Source: Pseudomonas sp. B33.4
GTDB lineage: Bacteria > Pseudomonadota > Gammaproteobacteria > Pseudomonadales > Pseudomonadaceae
Reading direction: 5' to 3'
NCBI RefSeq assembly: GCF_034555375.1
Contig: NZ_CP140706.1
Coordinates: 5,741,001 to 5,805,000 of the forward strand
DNA length: 64,000 bases
Shown here piece by piece: positions 38,442-48,586 of the stretch; positions within the stretch are counted from its first letter, which is position 1, and every line of letters starts with the position of its first letter. The notes beneath the pieces were generated by a model. It had not been told where the DNA came from, made no database searches, and was given only the letters and a program-made list of their open reading frames with translations. Position numbers and translations under genes: made by a program.

Positions 38442-40355
38442 CTAACTGACTCGACGCTCAATGCCATGCTTACGCAGCTTTCTGTAAAGCGTGTTGCGGC
38501 TGACGCCCAGTTGCTGCGCCGTATGGGTCATGTGCCAGCGAGTTTGCTCCAGCACATTGAGCAGAGCCGACCGTTCGGCATCTTCCAGCGGATGATCGGA
38601 CTCCTTATTCGCAAATATTGCCGGACTCCCCTGCCGAATCATCACCGGCAAATCCTCAATCCCGATCCGCCCCTCATCACACAACGCCGCCAACGTGCGC
38701 AGCACATTGCGCAACTGCCGCACATTCCCCGGCCAGTTGAACGCCAGCAACGCCTGACGCGCCGCCTCGTCGATCAGGATCGTTTCGCCACCCGCCTCTT
38801 CAGCCAGCAGAAAATCCAGCAACTGCGATTTATCGCTACGTTCACGCAACGCCGGCAGCGCCACTTCCAGCCCGTTGAGCCGGTAATACAAGTCTTCGCG
38901 GAAGCTGCCATCCGCGACCCGCTCCAGCAGGTTGCGGTGGGTGGCGCTGATGATTCGCACGTTGACTGCCTCGGGCTCGCCACCGATCGGCACCACTTGC
39001 CGATCTTCCAGCACCCGCAATAACCGGGTCTGCAAGGCCAGCGGCATGTCGCCGATTTCATCGAGGAACAACGTGCCGCCGTCAGCCTGCTGCAACTTGC
39101 CACGCATGCCGTCCTTTCTTGCGCCGGTGAAACTGCCGCCGCGATAACCGAACAACTCGCTCTCGATCAGACTTTCCGGGATGGCCGCGCAGTTCAGCGC
39201 TACGAAAGCTTTGTTCGAGCGCTGGCTGGCGTGATGCACAGCCTTGGCAAAGGCTTCTTTGCCAGAGCCGGTTTCGCCGTTGATCAGCAGGGGCACATCG
39301 CGTTCGAAGACGCGCAAGGATTTACGGAAGTCTGCCTGCAACGCTTCATCACCGAGGCAGATGCCCGACAGGCGGGGAGCCTGAATCACAACTGGCGCGG
39401 GCATGATCGGTGTCGGCTTGCGCGACTCACCACGCAGCACGGCAAACAGATGCCGCCCGTCACGGGTGCGCAGCGGCCAACTGGCGCTGGCATTGGTGCT
39501 CGCGCGACCGAGCAATTCATCCAGCGAACAATCGAAAAACGCCTCCACCGGTTTACCCAGCAAGCCGCCACGAATATGCCCAAGCAAATTCAGCGCACTC
39601 TGATTGACCGCACTGATCCGACCTTCGCCGTCAAACGCCAGCAAGCCCTCGCTGAACAGCCCGACCGATTCGGCTTGCAGATGAAAACGCAGCAACCATT
39701 GGTTATCGAAACAGCGCAGGAAGTAACAGCTCTCGATCATCTTTGCCGACAGATTGACCAGCGCCATGGTGTGGAACTGACTTTGCCGCGAGACATCGTG
39801 GCGCGCCGAAGACACGTCGAGCACCGCCAGCAGTTCGCCGTGCGGGTCGAACACCGGGCTCGCCGAACAGGTCAGGCCAGTGTGGCGGCCGCGAAAATGT
39901 TCGTCCTGATGAATGGTCAGCGCCTGACGTTCGACCAGGCAGGTGCCGATGCCGTTAGTGCCTTCGCAGGCTTCGCTCCAGTCAGCGCCAAGCCACAGGC
40001 CGGCGCGCTCGAAGATCTTGCGCTCGGCTGGTGCGGTGACGCAGTTGAGGATTACCCCGCGCGCGTCGGTCAGCAGCACTGCATGGCCGGCGCCGGAAAG
40101 CTGTTGATGCAGGCTGCTCATTTCATTGCCGGCGATCTGCAGCACCTGCTGCAGGCGTTCGCGGCTTTCCAGTACGCGTCCGTGTTCGAGCACGGTCGGC
40201 GCGATGGCCAGCGCTGGGTCGAGGTGATAGTCCTCAAGACAGCGCAGCCACGAGCGGGCAATCGACGGGTCGGCACCGGGCCCGTGCACGTGCGGTTTGC
40301 CCTGGGTAACGGTGAGAACCTGTTGGGCATGGCGACTCAAATGGTTGTCGTGCAT
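38442..40355 (-). CDS. eatR: Sigma-54 activator of ethanolamine catabolism (AcoR-like)
   Basis: A 637-residue enhancer-binding protein. Domains in order: an AcoR-type N-terminus with a GAF sensor (about 60-200, CEGTNGIGTCL), a PAS-like segment (about 225-290), the AAA+ domain (about 325-560) and a Fis-type HTH at the end (HTAQQLGVSRNTLYRKLRKHGI). In the AAA+ domain, Walker A is GETGSGKEAF, the sigma-54 contact loop is GSFTGA in place of GAFTGA, and Walker B is GGTLFLDEIGD. It is divergent from exaC-eutP-eutBC, exactly as EatR (PA4021) in P. aeruginosa, which activates these genes with RpoN in response to ethanolamine. The assignment rests on architecture and synteny. Confidence 0.88.
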   Translation of the reverse strand: MHDNHLSRHAQQVLTVTQGKPHVHGPGADPSIARSWLRCLEDYHLDPALAIAPTVLEHGRVLESRERLQQVLQIAGNEMSSLHQQLSGAGHAVLLTDARGVILNCVTAPAERKIFERAGLWLGADWSEACEGTNGIGTCLVERQALTIHQDEHFRGRHTGLTCSASPVFDPHGELLAVLDVSSARHDVSRQSQFHTMALVNLSAKMIESCYFLRCFDNQWLLRFHLQAESVGLFSEGLLAFDGEGRISAVNQSALNLLGHIRGGLLGKPVEAFFDCSLDELLGRASTNASASWPLRTRDGRHLFAVLRGESRKPTPIMPAPVVIQAPRLSGICLGDEALQADFRKSLRVFERDVPLLINGETGSGKEAFAKAVHHASQRSNKAFVALNCAAIPESLIESELFGYRGGSFTGARKDGMRGKLQQADGGTLFLDEIGDMPLALQTRLLRVLEDRQVVPIGGEPEAVNVRIISATHRNLLERVADGSFREDLYYRLNGLEVALPALRERSDKSQLLDFLLAEEAGGETILIDEAARQALLAFNWPGNVRQLRNVLRTLAALCDEGRIGIEDLPVMIRQGSPAIFANKESDHPLEDAERSALLNVLEQTRWHMTHTAQQLGVSRNTLYRKLRKHGIERRVS

Positions 40356-40380
40356 TTCTTATTGTTCTCCATATTCCCCG

Positions 40381-40467
40381 TGTAGGAGCTGCCGCAGGCT
40401 GCGATCTGTTGATCTTGGGTTTCTGAAAATCAAGAACAAAAGATCGCAGCCTGCGGCAGCTCCTACA
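40381..40467. repeat. REPIN, family 1 (G/C allele, one arm decayed)
   Basis: Arms 40381-40410 and about 40438-40467. The left arm reads GCGATCTGTT where other copies have GCGATCTTTT, breaking one pair in the stem, so this copy is slightly degenerate. It is unusual in lying between two divergent genes, just upstream of eatR and of the exaC control region. Confidence 0.85.
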
Positions 40468-40551
40468 GGGGTTGCTGTTGGCTGAGGATCCTCCAGGTAA
40501 ATGTGTATTGCAATGCTGGCAAGACTGCCCGGTCACACGCTGTGCCGAAAG

Positions 40552-40580
40552 CGGTACAAATTGTCACCATCTCTGTACCG
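40552..40580. promoter_or_regulatory. Candidate EatR upstream activating site
   Basis: CGGTACA (40552-40558) and TGTACCG (40574-40580) form a perfect 7-base inverted repeat, with matching AAAG/GAAA flanks on one side, centred about 100 bases upstream of the sigma-54 promoter. Position and symmetry fit an enhancer-binding protein site. The protein that binds it is inferred from the adjacent eatR gene. Confidence 0.5.
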
Positions 40581-40654
40581 AAACCATCACAGGCGCCATC
40601 CACTCGTCCGACACAAACCGCCCAACCCCTTGATTTACAGGCCCCGCACGGCAG

Positions 40655-40670
40655 TGGCCCGACCTTTGCT
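40655..40670 (+). promoter_or_regulatory. Sigma-54 (-24/-12) promoter of exaC-eutP-eutBC
   Basis: TGGCCCGACCTTTGCT matches the RpoN consensus TGGCACGNNNNTTGCW at all but one base, with the invariant GG and GC correctly ten bases apart. The expected transcription start is near 40681, leaving a leader of about 55 bases before the exaC ATG at 40736, which has AAGGAGA upstream. Confidence 0.85.
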
Positions 40671-40735
40671 CTACGCTTATAGCAAGCGCACTTGCGCGTT
40701 TCTCTAATAAGTACAAAGCCAAGGAGAACATCATC

Positions 40736-42256
40736 ATGCGTTACGCTCACCCCGGTACTGAAGGCGCCAAAGTCTCGTTCAAAGCCAAGTACGGTAACTA
40801 CATCGGCGGCGAGTTCGTCGCGCCTGTCAAAGGTCAGTACTTCACCAACACCTCGCCAGTGAATGGCCAGCCAATTGCTGAATTCCCCCGCTCCACTGCC
40901 GAAGACATCGACAAGGCACTGGACGCCGCCCACGCTGCTGCCGACGCGTGGGGCGCAACCTCCGTGCAGGCGCGCTCGCTGATTCTGCTGAAAATCGCCG
41001 ACCGCATCGAAGCCAACCTCGAATTGCTGGCGATCACCGAAACCTGGGACAACGGCAAAGCCATCCGCGAAACCCTCAACGCCGACATCCCTCTGGCTGC
41101 CGACCATTTCCGCTATTTCGCTGGCTGCCTGCGTGCCCAGGAAGGCAGCGCTGCCGAGATCGACGGCAACACCGTGGCGTATCACATTCATGAACCGCTG
41201 GGCGTGGTCGGTCAGATCATCCCGTGGAACTTCCCGATCCTGATGGCCGCGTGGAAACTTGCGCCAGCGCTGGCGGCCGGTAACTGCGTGGTGCTCAAGC
41301 CTGCCGAGCAAACCCCGCTGGGCATTACCGTGTTGCTGGAACTGATCGGTGATTTGCTGCCGCCAGGCGTGCTGAACATCGTTCAGGGCTACGGCAAAGA
41401 AGCTGGCGAAGCGCTGGCGACCAGCAAACGCATCGCCAAGATCGCTTTCACCGGCTCGACCCCGGTCGGCTCGCACATCATGAAATGCGCCGCCGAAAAC
41501 ATCATTCCATCGACCGTGGAACTGGGCGGCAAGTCGCCGAACATTTTCTTCGAAGACATCATGCAGGCCGAGCCGACCTTTATTGAGAAAGCCGCTGAGG
41601 GTCTGGTACTGGCGTTCTTCAACCAGGGCGAAGTCTGCACCTGCCCTTCCCGCGCGCTGGTACAGGAGTCGATCTACGACGAGTTCATGGCCGTCGTCAT
41701 GAAAAAAGTCCTGCAAATCAAACGTGGCGATCCGCTGGACACCGACACCATGGTCGGCGCGCAGGCATCCGAGCAGCAATTCGACAAGATTCTTTCCTAT
41801 CTGGAAATTGCCAAGGGCGAAGGTGCCGAGCTGCTGACCGGCGGCAAGGTGGAGAAACTCGAGGGCAACCTGTCGACCGGCTATTACATCCAGCCGACCC
41901 TGCTCAAGGGCACCAACAAGATGCGCGTGTTCCAGGAAGAAATCTTCGGCCCGGTGGTGAGCATCACCACGTTCAAGGACGAAGCCGAAGCCCTGGCCAT
42001 CGCCAACGACACCGAGTTCGGCCTCGGCGCCGGTCTGTGGACCCGCGACATCAACCGCGCCTACCGCATGGGCCGCGCGATCAAGGCTGGCCGCGTATGG
42101 ACCAACTGCTACCACCTGTATCCGGCGCATGCCGCGTTCGGCGGGTACAAGAAGTCCGGCGTGGGCCGTGAAACCCACAAGATGATGCTCGATCATTATC
42201 AGCAGACCAAAAACCTGCTGGTGAGCTACGACATCAATCCGCTGGGCTTCTTCTAA
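40736..42256 (+). CDS. exaC: NAD-dependent acetaldehyde dehydrogenase
   Basis: A 506-residue aldehyde dehydrogenase of the ExaC/AcoD group. It oxidises acetaldehyde released by ethanolamine ammonia-lyase to acetate. Motifs are IIPWNFP and the nucleotide-binding [11 protein letters not shown], the general-base Glu in VELGGKSPN, and the nucleophile region [12 protein letters not shown] with the paired Cys typical of this subfamily. It is first in the ethanolamine operon behind a sigma-54 promoter. Full length. Confidence 0.94.
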   Translation: MRYAHPGTEGAKVSFKAKYGNYIGGEFVAPVKGQYFTNTSPVNGQPIAEFPRSTAEDIDKALDAAHAAADAWGATSVQARSLILLKIADRIEANLELLAITETWDNGKAIRETLNADIPLAADHFRYFAGCLRAQEGSAAEIDGNTVAYHIHEPLGVVGQIIPWNFPILMAAWKLAPALAAGNCVVLKPAEQTPLGITVLLELIGDLLPPGVLNIVQGYGKEAGEALATSKRIAKIAFTGSTPVGSHIMKCAAENIIPSTVELGGKSPNIFFEDIMQAEPTFIEKAAEGLVLAFFNQGEVCTCPSRALVQESIYDEFMAVVMKKVLQIKRGDPLDTDTMVGAQASEQQFDKILSYLEIAKGEGAELLTGGKVEKLEGNLSTGYYIQPTLLKGTNKMRVFQEEIFGPVVSITTFKDEAEALAIANDTEFGLGAGLWTRDINRAYRMGRAIKAGRVWTNCYHLYPAHAAFGGYKKSGVGRETHKMMLDHYQQTKNLLVSYDINPLGFF

Positions 42257-42264
42257 GCGGATGG

Positions 42265-42294
42265 GGGGCGAGGCAGTCACTTCTGCATCGCCCC
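42265..42294 (+). other. Hairpin after exaC
   Basis: GGGGCGAGGCAG and CTGCATCGCCCC form a 12-bp stem with one mismatch and a six-base loop, nine bases after the exaC stop. There is no T-tract, so it may attenuate or process transcript before eutP rather than fully terminate it. Confidence 0.45.
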
Positions 42295-42301
42295 TCAGAT
42301 A

Positions 42302-42400
42302 GCTTTCGCGAGCAGGCTCGCTCCCAAAGGGGAGCTGCGTACACCTGCAATGTTCGACTCGACACAACGCCAATGTGGGAGCGAGCCTGCTCGCGAAAGC
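42302..42400. repeat. REP pair, family 2, between exaC and eutP
   Basis: GCTTTCGCGAGCAGGCTCGCTCCCA (42302-42326) and its nearly perfect complement TGGGAGCGAGCCTGCTCGCGAAAGC (42376-42400) flank a 49-base spacer. The repeat sits inside the presumed operon, so it could lower eutP-eutBC expression relative to exaC or signal a separate eutP promoter. Confidence 0.88.
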
Positions 42401-42471
42401 GGTGTGGCATTCAACCCCATGGTTCCTGACGGAGCAATCGGGCCAATAAAACAATAAGAACGGTGAAACCT

Positions 42472-43923
42472 ATGCCTAACGAATCCCCGGCTGGCGCTCC
42501 GGCGACCGGCGCCTCCGTCGACTTTGAAAAAGTCGGATCGGATTACTTTCAACAACGCGAACTGAAAAAAGGTGCCGCCGGCTGGGTGCTGCTGGTGGGT
42601 CTGGGCGTTGCCTACGTGATTTCCGGTGACTATGCCGGCTGGAACTTCGGCCTCGCGCAGGGTGGCTGGGGCGGCATGTTCCTGGCGACACTGCTGATGG
42701 CCACCATGTACCTGTGCATGTGCTTTTCTCTGGCCGAGTTGTCTTCGATGATCCCCACCGCCGGCGGTGGCTACGGTTTTGCCCGCAGTGCATTCGGGCC
42801 GTGGGGCGGATTTCTCACCGGCACCGCGATCCTTATCGAATACGCCATTGCCCCGGCGGCCATCGCGGTGTTCATCGGTGCCTACTGCGAATCGCTGTTC
42901 GGCATCGGTGGCTGGATCATCTATCTGGCCTTCTACATCATTTTCATTGCCATCCACATTTTCGGGGTCGGCGAAGCGCTCAAGCTGATGTTCGTCATCA
43001 CCGCCATCGCCGCGTTGGCGCTGGGGGTATTTCTGGTGGCGATGGTTCCGCACTTCGACGTCGCCAACCTGCTCGATATCCCGGTGACCAGTGCCGCAGG
43101 CGCCAGTCCATTCCTGCCATTCGGTTACGTCGGCGTCTGGGCGGCGATTCCCTATGCGATCTGGTTCTTTCTTGCCGTTGAAGGTGTGCCGCTGGCAGCA
43201 GAAGAAACCAAGAACCCCAAGCGTGACCTGCCGCGCGGTCTGATCGGCGCCATGTTGGTGCTGCTCATGTTTGCCCTTTTGATACTGATCGTCGGCCCTG
43301 GCGGTGCAGGCGCCAACTCGCTGCTGACCTCCGGTAACCCGTTGGTCGAAGCGTTGAGCAAGGCTTATGGCGGCTCAACCTGGATGGGCAGTTTCGTCAA
43401 TCTCGTGGGCCTGGCCGGGTTGATCGCCAGTTTCTTCTCGATCATCTACGCGTACTCGCGGCAGATTTTCGCGCTGTCACGGGCCGGCTACCTGCCACGC
43501 AAACTGTCCGAAACCAATAAAAGCAAGGCACCGGTCCTGGCGCTGGTGATTCCCGGCATCATCGGTTTCGGCCTGTCGCTGACCGGCCAGGGCGACCTGC
43601 TGATTCTGGTGGCGGTGTTCGGCGCAACCATTTCCTACGTGCTGATGATGGCCGCGCACATCACCTTGCGGATTCGTCGCCCCAAAATGGACCGGCCGTA
43701 CCGCACACCTGGTGGCATCCTCACTTCCGGAGTGGCCTTGGTGCTGGCGTGCATCGCCGTGGTCGCAGGCTTTTTGGTTGATCCACGGGTGGTCATCGGC
43801 GCAGCGATCATCTATGGAGTGTTAATTGCTTACTTTGCGTTCTACAGTCGACATCACTTGGTAGCAGGCACGCCGGAAGAAGAATTCGCGGCGATCCAGA
43901 AGGCTGAGCAAGCCTTGCACTGA
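42472..43923 (+). CDS. eutP: Ethanolamine permease (APC family)
   Basis: A 483-residue transporter with about twelve hydrophobic helices. The long N-terminal stretch SVDFEKVGSDYFQQRELKKGAAGWVLL and the VGLGVAYVISGDYAGWNFGLAQGGWGG region are characteristic of the proteobacterial ethanolamine permease, called EatP/EutP. It imports ethanolamine by proton symport. The ATG at 42472 was preferred; a GTG nine bases upstream is possible. It is followed by eutB after 52 bases. Note that the name eutP is also used for an unrelated GTPase in enterobacteria. Confidence 0.9.
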   Translation: MPNESPAGAPATGASVDFEKVGSDYFQQRELKKGAAGWVLLVGLGVAYVISGDYAGWNFGLAQGGWGGMFLATLLMATMYLCMCFSLAELSSMIPTAGGGYGFARSAFGPWGGFLTGTAILIEYAIAPAAIAVFIGAYCESLFGIGGWIIYLAFYIIFIAIHIFGVGEALKLMFVITAIAALALGVFLVAMVPHFDVANLLDIPVTSAAGASPFLPFGYVGVWAAIPYAIWFFLAVEGVPLAAEETKNPKRDLPRGLIGAMLVLLMFALLILIVGPGGAGANSLLTSGNPLVEALSKAYGGSTWMGSFVNLVGLAGLIASFFSIIYAYSRQIFALSRAGYLPRKLSETNKSKAPVLALVIPGIIGFGLSLTGQGDLLILVAVFGATISYVLMMAAHITLRIRRPKMDRPYRTPGGILTSGVALVLACIAVVAGFLVDPRVVIGAAIIYGVLIAYFAFYSRHHLVAGTPEEEFAAIQKAEQALH

Positions 43924-43975
43924 GTGCCGACAATCCCGGCGCAGGCTCGGTCTGCGCCGTCACGGAGAATTGTGT

Positions 43976-45370
43976 ATGGCCAGTTTCGCTCACACGGTCG
44001 GCGCCCAAACCTATCGTTTCGACAGCCTCAAGGACGTCATGGCCAAAGCCAGCCCGGCACGCTCCGGGGACTTTCTCGCCGGCATCGCCGCGCTCAATGA
44101 CGGCGAGCGCGTGGCTGCGCAAATGGCGCTGGCCGACATTCCGCTCACGCATTTCCTGCAGGAAGCGCTGATTCCCTACGAGTCCGATGAAGTCACCCGA
44201 CTGATCATCGACACCCACGATAAGCAAGCCTTCGCCGTGATCAGCCACCTCACCGTCGGCGGCTTCCGCGACTGGTTGCTCAGCGATGCTGCCGACGAAA
44301 CCAGCCTGCGCGCCCTCGCCCCCGGGCTGACCCCGGAAATGGTCGCCGCTGTGTCGAAGGTCATGCGCGTGCAGGATCTGGTGCTGGTGGCGCAGAAGAT
44401 TCGCGTGGTGACGAAGTTTCGCGGCACTCTTGGCCTGCGCGGGCGCCTTTCGACCCGCCTGCAACCCAATCATCCGACCGACGAGCCTTCCGGCATCGCC
44501 GCGAGCATTCTCGACGGCCTGCTCTACGGTAACGGCGACGCGATGATCGGCATCAACCCGGCCACCGACAGCATCGCCTCGATTTGCGCGATGCTGGAAA
44601 TGCTCGACGCGATCATCCAGCGCTACGACATTCCGACTCAGGCCTGCGTGCTGACCCACGTCACCACCTCGATCGAGGCGATCAACCGTGGCGTGCCACT
44701 GGATCTGGTATTCCAGTCGATTGCCGGCACCGAGGCGGCCAACGCCAGTTTCGGCATCAACCTCAACGTGTTGCAGGAAGGCTATGACGCCGGCCTGAGC
44801 CTGAATCGCGGAACCCTAGGGCAAAATCTGATGTATTTCGAAACCGGCCAAGGCAGCGCCCTGTCGGCCAACGCCCACCATGGCGTCGACCAACAGAGCT
44901 GCGAGACCCGGGCCTACGCCGTGGCGCGACATTTCAAGCCGTTTCTGGTGAACACCGTCGTAGGATTTATCGGCCCGGAATACCTCTACAACGGCAAACA
45001 GATCATCCGCGCCGGCCTCGAAGACCATTTCTGCGGCAAATTGCTCGGCGTGCCGATGGGCTGCGACATCTGCTACACCAACCATGCCGAAGCCGATCAG
45101 GACGACATGGACACCCTGCTGACGTTGCTGGGTGTCGCCGGGATCAACTTCATCATGGGCATCCCCGGCTCTGACGACATCATGCTCAATTACCAGACCA
45201 CGTCGTTCCACGACGCGCTCTACGCCCGCCAGACCCTGGGCCTGAAACCGGCGCCAGAGTTCGAGCAATGGCTGGCGAACATGGGCATCTTCACGCAAGC
45301 GGACGGCAAGGTTCGCTTCGGTAACAACTTGCCGCCGGCCTTCCGCCAAGCGCTGGCGCAACTGGGATGA
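43976..45370 (+). CDS. eutB: Ethanolamine ammonia-lyase large subunit
   Basis: A 464-residue TIM-barrel subunit that cleaves ethanolamine to acetaldehyde and ammonia using adenosylcobalamin. The start [15 protein letters not shown] has CGGAG upstream. Conserved blocks [35 protein letters not shown] and the C-terminal [21 protein letters not shown] are intact. Its stop overlaps the eutC start (ATGA). No microcompartment genes are present, as is normal for Pseudomonas. Confidence 0.97.
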   Translation: MASFAHTVGAQTYRFDSLKDVMAKASPARSGDFLAGIAALNDGERVAAQMALADIPLTHFLQEALIPYESDEVTRLIIDTHDKQAFAVISHLTVGGFRDWLLSDAADETSLRALAPGLTPEMVAAVSKVMRVQDLVLVAQKIRVVTKFRGTLGLRGRLSTRLQPNHPTDEPSGIAASILDGLLYGNGDAMIGINPATDSIASICAMLEMLDAIIQRYDIPTQACVLTHVTTSIEAINRGVPLDLVFQSIAGTEAANASFGINLNVLQEGYDAGLSLNRGTLGQNLMYFETGQGSALSANAHHGVDQQSCETRAYAVARHFKPFLVNTVVGFIGPEYLYNGKQIIRAGLEDHFCGKLLGVPMGCDICYTNHAEADQDDMDTLLTLLGVAGINFIMGIPGSDDIMLNYQTTSFHDALYARQTLGLKPAPEFEQWLANMGIFTQADGKVRFGNNLPPAFRQALAQLG

Positions 45371-46200
45371 GTCGCATGGAAAAACCGCCTGTAGACCCGC
45401 AGAACCCTTGGCTGGAACTGCGCCGCCTGACCCCTGCGCGGATTGCCCTCGGCCGCACCGGCACCAGCCTGCCGACCACTGCGCAACTGGACTTCCAGTT
45501 TGCCCACGCGCAGGCGCGCGATGCCGTGCATCTGCCATTCGATCATGCCGGGCTCAGCTCGCAACTGAGTGAACGCGGGCGCGAAAGCCTGTTGCTGCAC
45601 AGCGCCGCCGTGGATCGAAACAGCTATCTGCAACGCCCGGACTTGGGGCGCAAGCTCAGCGATGAAGCGGCGCAGACCTTGCGCGAATACGCAGCGGCGC
45701 ATCCCGGCGGTGTCGATCTGGCGATTGTCGTGGCCGATGGACTGTCGGCGCTGGCGGTGCACCGGCATACGTTACCGTTTCTCAACCGTCTGGAAGATCA
45801 GATGAGCGACGACGGCTGGTCTGTTGCCCCCATCATTCTGGTGGAACAGGGCCGCGTCGCGGTCGGTGATGAAATCGGCCAATTGCTCGGCGCAAAAATG
45901 CTGGTGATGCTGATTGGCGAGCGCCCTGGGCTGAGCTCACCGGACAGCCTCGGTTTATATTTCACCTACAATCCAAAGGTCGGACTGACCGATGCCTACC
46001 GCAATTGCATCTCCAATGTGCGGCTCGAGGGCTTGAGCTACGGCATGGCGGCACATCGCTTGCTCTATTTGATGCGCGAAGCCTGTCGGCGGCAGCTGTC
46101 AGGGGTCAACCTGAAGGACGAAGCACAGGTTCAGACGCTGGAATCGGACGCCGGTGTAGACATGAAAGGTAATTTCCTACTCGATCCGCCCACAACCTGA
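45367..46200 (+). CDS. eutC: Ethanolamine ammonia-lyase small subunit
   Basis: A 277-residue cobalamin-binding partner of Eut[19 protein letters not shown] opens the family domain, [54 protein letters not shown] and [15 protein letters not shown] are diagnostic. It overlaps eutB by four bases, implying coupled synthesis of the two subunits. The ATG at 45376 is an alternative start. Confidence 0.97.
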   Translation: MSRMEKPPVDPQNPWLELRRLTPARIALGRTGTSLPTTAQLDFQFAHAQARDAVHLPFDHAGLSSQLSERGRESLLLHSAAVDRNSYLQRPDLGRKLSDEAAQTLREYAAAHPGGVDLAIVVADGLSALAVHRHTLPFLNRLEDQMSDDGWSVAPIILVEQGRVAVGDEIGQLLGAKMLVMLIGERPGLSSPDSLGLYFTYNPKVGLTDAYRNCISNVRLEGLSYGMAAHRLLYLMREACRRQLSGVNLKDEAQVQTLESDAGVDMKGNFLLDPPTT

Positions 46201-46315
46201 ACCGTTTCCGCATTGCGTTTCTGCGCCGGTTTCAGGCAGGATCGATGCACGGCCGCACGGGTTTCCCATCGCCGTCAGAGCAGTTGAAGACAGCCACTTG
46301 AAGACGAGACCTATC

Positions 46316-46777
46316 ATGCGGATTATTCAAGCGACCCTCGAACATCTGGATTTGTTGACCCCGTTGTTCGTCAAATATCGCGAGTTCTACGGTTCCCTGC
46401 CTTACCCGGATTCCTCCCGCGCCTTTCTTGAAAAGCGTCTGCGTCGCAAGGAATCGGTGATCTACCTGGCTTTGGCCGATGATGACGACAAGAAACTGAT
46501 GGGCTTCTGTCAGCTGTACCCAAGCTTCTCCTCGCTATCGCTCAAACGCGTATGGATCCTCAACGACATCTATGTCGCCGAAGATGCGCGCCGCCAGCTG
46601 GTCGCCGACAACCTGATCCGCACCGCGAAGAAAATGGCCAAGGAAACCCAGGCTGTGCGCATGCGCGTGTCCACCAGCAGCAACAACGAAGTCGCGCAGA
46701 AAACTTACGAATCCATCGGGTTCAAGGAAGATACCGAGTTCAAGAACTACGTGTTGCCGATCAGCGAAGAGCTCTGA
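46316..46777 (+). CDS. GNAT family N-acetyltransferase
   Basis: A 153-residue acetyltransferase starting at MRIIQATLEHLD. The GNAT core is visible: the beta4 strand LNDIYVAEDARRQLVADNLIRTAKKMA (motif A, acetyl-CoA pyrophosphate loop, somewhat divergent) and the NNEVAQKTYESIGFKEDTEFKNYVLPI end. The substrate is not predictable. The same gene follows eutC in P. aeruginosa as I recall, so it is core rather than accessory. Confidence 0.88.
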   Translation: MRIIQATLEHLDLLTPLFVKYREFYGSLPYPDSSRAFLEKRLRRKESVIYLALADDDDKKLMGFCQLYPSFSSLSLKRVWILNDIYVAEDARRQLVADNLIRTAKKMAKETQAVRMRVSTSSNNEVAQKTYESIGFKEDTEFKNYVLPISEEL

Positions 46778-47006
46778 CCGCACAGGCAATGTGTGATGAG
46801 GGAGCCCGCTCCCTCAGGCACGCTGGCCGCATCCTGACAATTGTTCACACCCCGACATCCCTCGCTACAAAACCAACGCGCTTTTCGTCTTTCAGACCGT
46901 ATAATCCCGATCTTTCCGGCTTGTAAGAAAAACTACACCCCGCTGTAGGCTTACACGAAGTCATCCGCACAGGCCTGCCGAGTCGGGCCGCCATACAGGT
47001 GCCCCC

Positions 47007-47657
47007 ATGGATTTCAACCCGCTCGACCTTATCCTGCATCTCGACGTCTACCTCGATTTGCTGGTGAACAACTATGGGCCATGGATCTACGCCATCCTGT
47101 TTCTGGTGATCTTCTGTGAAACCGGCCTTGTGGTAATGCCCTTCCTGCCGGGTGATTCGTTGCTGTTCATTGCCGGTGCCGTTGCGGCCGGCGGTGGCAT
47201 GGACCCGGTCCTGCTGGGCGGCTTGCTGATGCTCGCGGCCATCCTTGGCGACAGCACCAACTACGTAATCGGACGAACGGCTGGCGAGAAATTGTTCAGC
47301 AACCCGAACTCGAAAATCTTCCGTCGCGATTACCTGCAAAAAACCCACGATTTCTATGACAAGCACGGCGGCAAGACCGTGACGCTGGCGCGTTTCCTGC
47401 CGATCATCCGTACCTTCGCACCGTTCGTCGCCGGTGTGGCGAAGATGCCATACCCGCGCTTCTTCGGTTTCAGCGTGTTGGGCACCATCCTCTGGGTCGG
47501 CGGTCTGGTGACGTTGGGTTACTTCTTCGGCAACGTACCGTTCATCAAGAAAAACCTGTCGTTGCTGGTGGTAGCAATCATTCTGTTGTCGCTGGTGCCG
47601 ATGATCCTCGGCGTGGTTCGCAGCCGTTTCGGCGGCACCAAAGCCCAATCGCACTAA
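47007..47657 (+). CDS. DedA family membrane protein
   Basis: A 216-residue protein with 4-5 hydrophobic segments and full DedA signatures: ETGLVVMPFLPGDSLLF, ILGDSTNYVIGR, FYDKHGGKTVTLARFLPIIRTFAPFVAGVAKMPYPRFF. Members move undecaprenyl phosphate or phospholipids across the inner membrane and affect polymyxin and envelope stress tolerance. It is four bases upstream of the MtfA-like gene, so the two are probably translated from one message. Confidence 0.93.
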   Translation: MDFNPLDLILHLDVYLDLLVNNYGPWIYAILFLVIFCETGLVVMPFLPGDSLLFIAGAVAAGGGMDPVLLGGLLMLAAILGDSTNYVIGRTAGEKLFSNPNSKIFRRDYLQKTHDFYDKHGGKTVTLARFLPIIRTFAPFVAGVAKMPYPRFFGFSVLGTILWVGGLVTLGYFFGNVPFIKKNLSLLVVAIILLSLVPMILGVVRSRFGGTKAQSH

Positions 47658-47661
47658 GCTG

Positions 47662-48474
47662 ATGTGGTCGCTGAGCGCCTGGCGTCGCCGGCGCATTCTG
47701 GCGAAGCACCCGATTGCCAACGACATGTGGCAACGGGTGCGCCATCAATTGAGTTTTCTTGATGGCATCAGCTCTGCCGAAGATCAATGGCTGCGCGAAG
47801 CCTGCGTGCTGTTCCTCGACGACAAACACCTGAGCGCCCTGCCCGGCATCGAACTGCATCAGGAACAACGCCTGCTGCTCGCCGCCCAAGCGCAATTGCC
47901 GCTGCTCAACCTGGGCGATCTGAACTGGTATCAGGGCTTCCACGAGATCGTCCTGTATCCCGACGACTTTCTAAGCCCGCAACGTCATCGCGACGCCAGC
48001 GGTGTCGAGCATGAGTGGGATGGCGAGCACAGCGGCGAAGCCTGGCAGCAGGGGCCGATCATCCTCGCCTGGCCCGGGGTCATGGCCAGTGGCGGTTGGG
48101 AAGGTTACAACCTGGTCATTCATGAACTGGCGCACAAACTCGACATGCTCAACGGCGACGCCAACGGCCTGCCGCCGCTGCATGCCGACATGCGTGTCAG
48201 CGACTGGGCCGAAGTGATGCAAAAGGCCTACGACGACCTCAATCGCCAACTCGACCATGACCCGGACGCCGAAACCGCCATCGATCCCTACGCCGCCGAG
48301 AACCCGGCCGAGTTCTTTGCGGTCACCAGCGAGTACTTCTTCAGCGCCCCGGATCTGCTGCACGAGGCCTATCCACAGGTCTATGCGCAGTTGCAGCTTT
48401 TCTACCGTCAGGACCCGTTGGGCAGGTTGCGGCAACTTCAGGCTACAGACCCGGTCTATCAGGCGCACGACTAA
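47662..48474 (+). CDS. mtfA: MtfA-like zinc-dependent peptidase (M90)
   Basis: A 270-residue protein with the zinc-binding HELAHKLD motif and downstream [14 protein letters not shown] containing the third ligand Glu. MtfA (YeeI) binds and releases the Mlc repressor of glucose transport in E. coli and has aminopeptidase activity; Pseudomonas homologues are less studied. The ATG follows the dedA stop by two bases. The start is slightly uncertain, since residues 1-15 are an Arg-rich extension. Confidence 0.9.
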   Translation: MWSLSAWRRRRILAKHPIANDMWQRVRHQLSFLDGISSAEDQWLREACVLFLDDKHLSALPGIELHQEQRLLLAAQAQLPLLNLGDLNWYQGFHEIVLYPDDFLSPQRHRDASGVEHEWDGEHSGEAWQQGPIILAWPGVMASGGWEGYNLVIHELAHKLDMLNGDANGLPPLHADMRVSDWAEVMQKAYDDLNRQLDHDPDAETAIDPYAAENPAEFFAVTSEYFFSAPDLLHEAYPQVYAQLQLFYRQDPLGRLRQLQATDPVYQAHD

Positions 48475-48586
48475 GCTTTGCACGACTTTCGGTACATGGC
48501 GTCAACGGCAGAATATGCCTATAATCGCCGCCACTTTTTGGTCAATCCGGCCAAGTGTTTTTGGTCAACTACGGGGGCAACGCCCA

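Noticed and set aside
40517..40532. TGGCAAGACTGCCCGG as a sigma-54 promoter
   Set aside because: The GG-to-GC spacing is seven bases instead of ten; the 40655 site is correctly spaced.
35834..42400. Possibility that the family-2 repeats form a CRISPR array
   Set aside because: Copies are isolated, inverted and at unrelated intergenic sites; there is no regular repeat-spacer pattern and no cas genes.
48257..48586. Upstream extension of the ppa frame
   Set aside because: The extra 110 codons read through mtfA in another frame and have a Thr/Pro/Ser-biased shadow sequence; the ppa family starts at [11 protein letters not shown].
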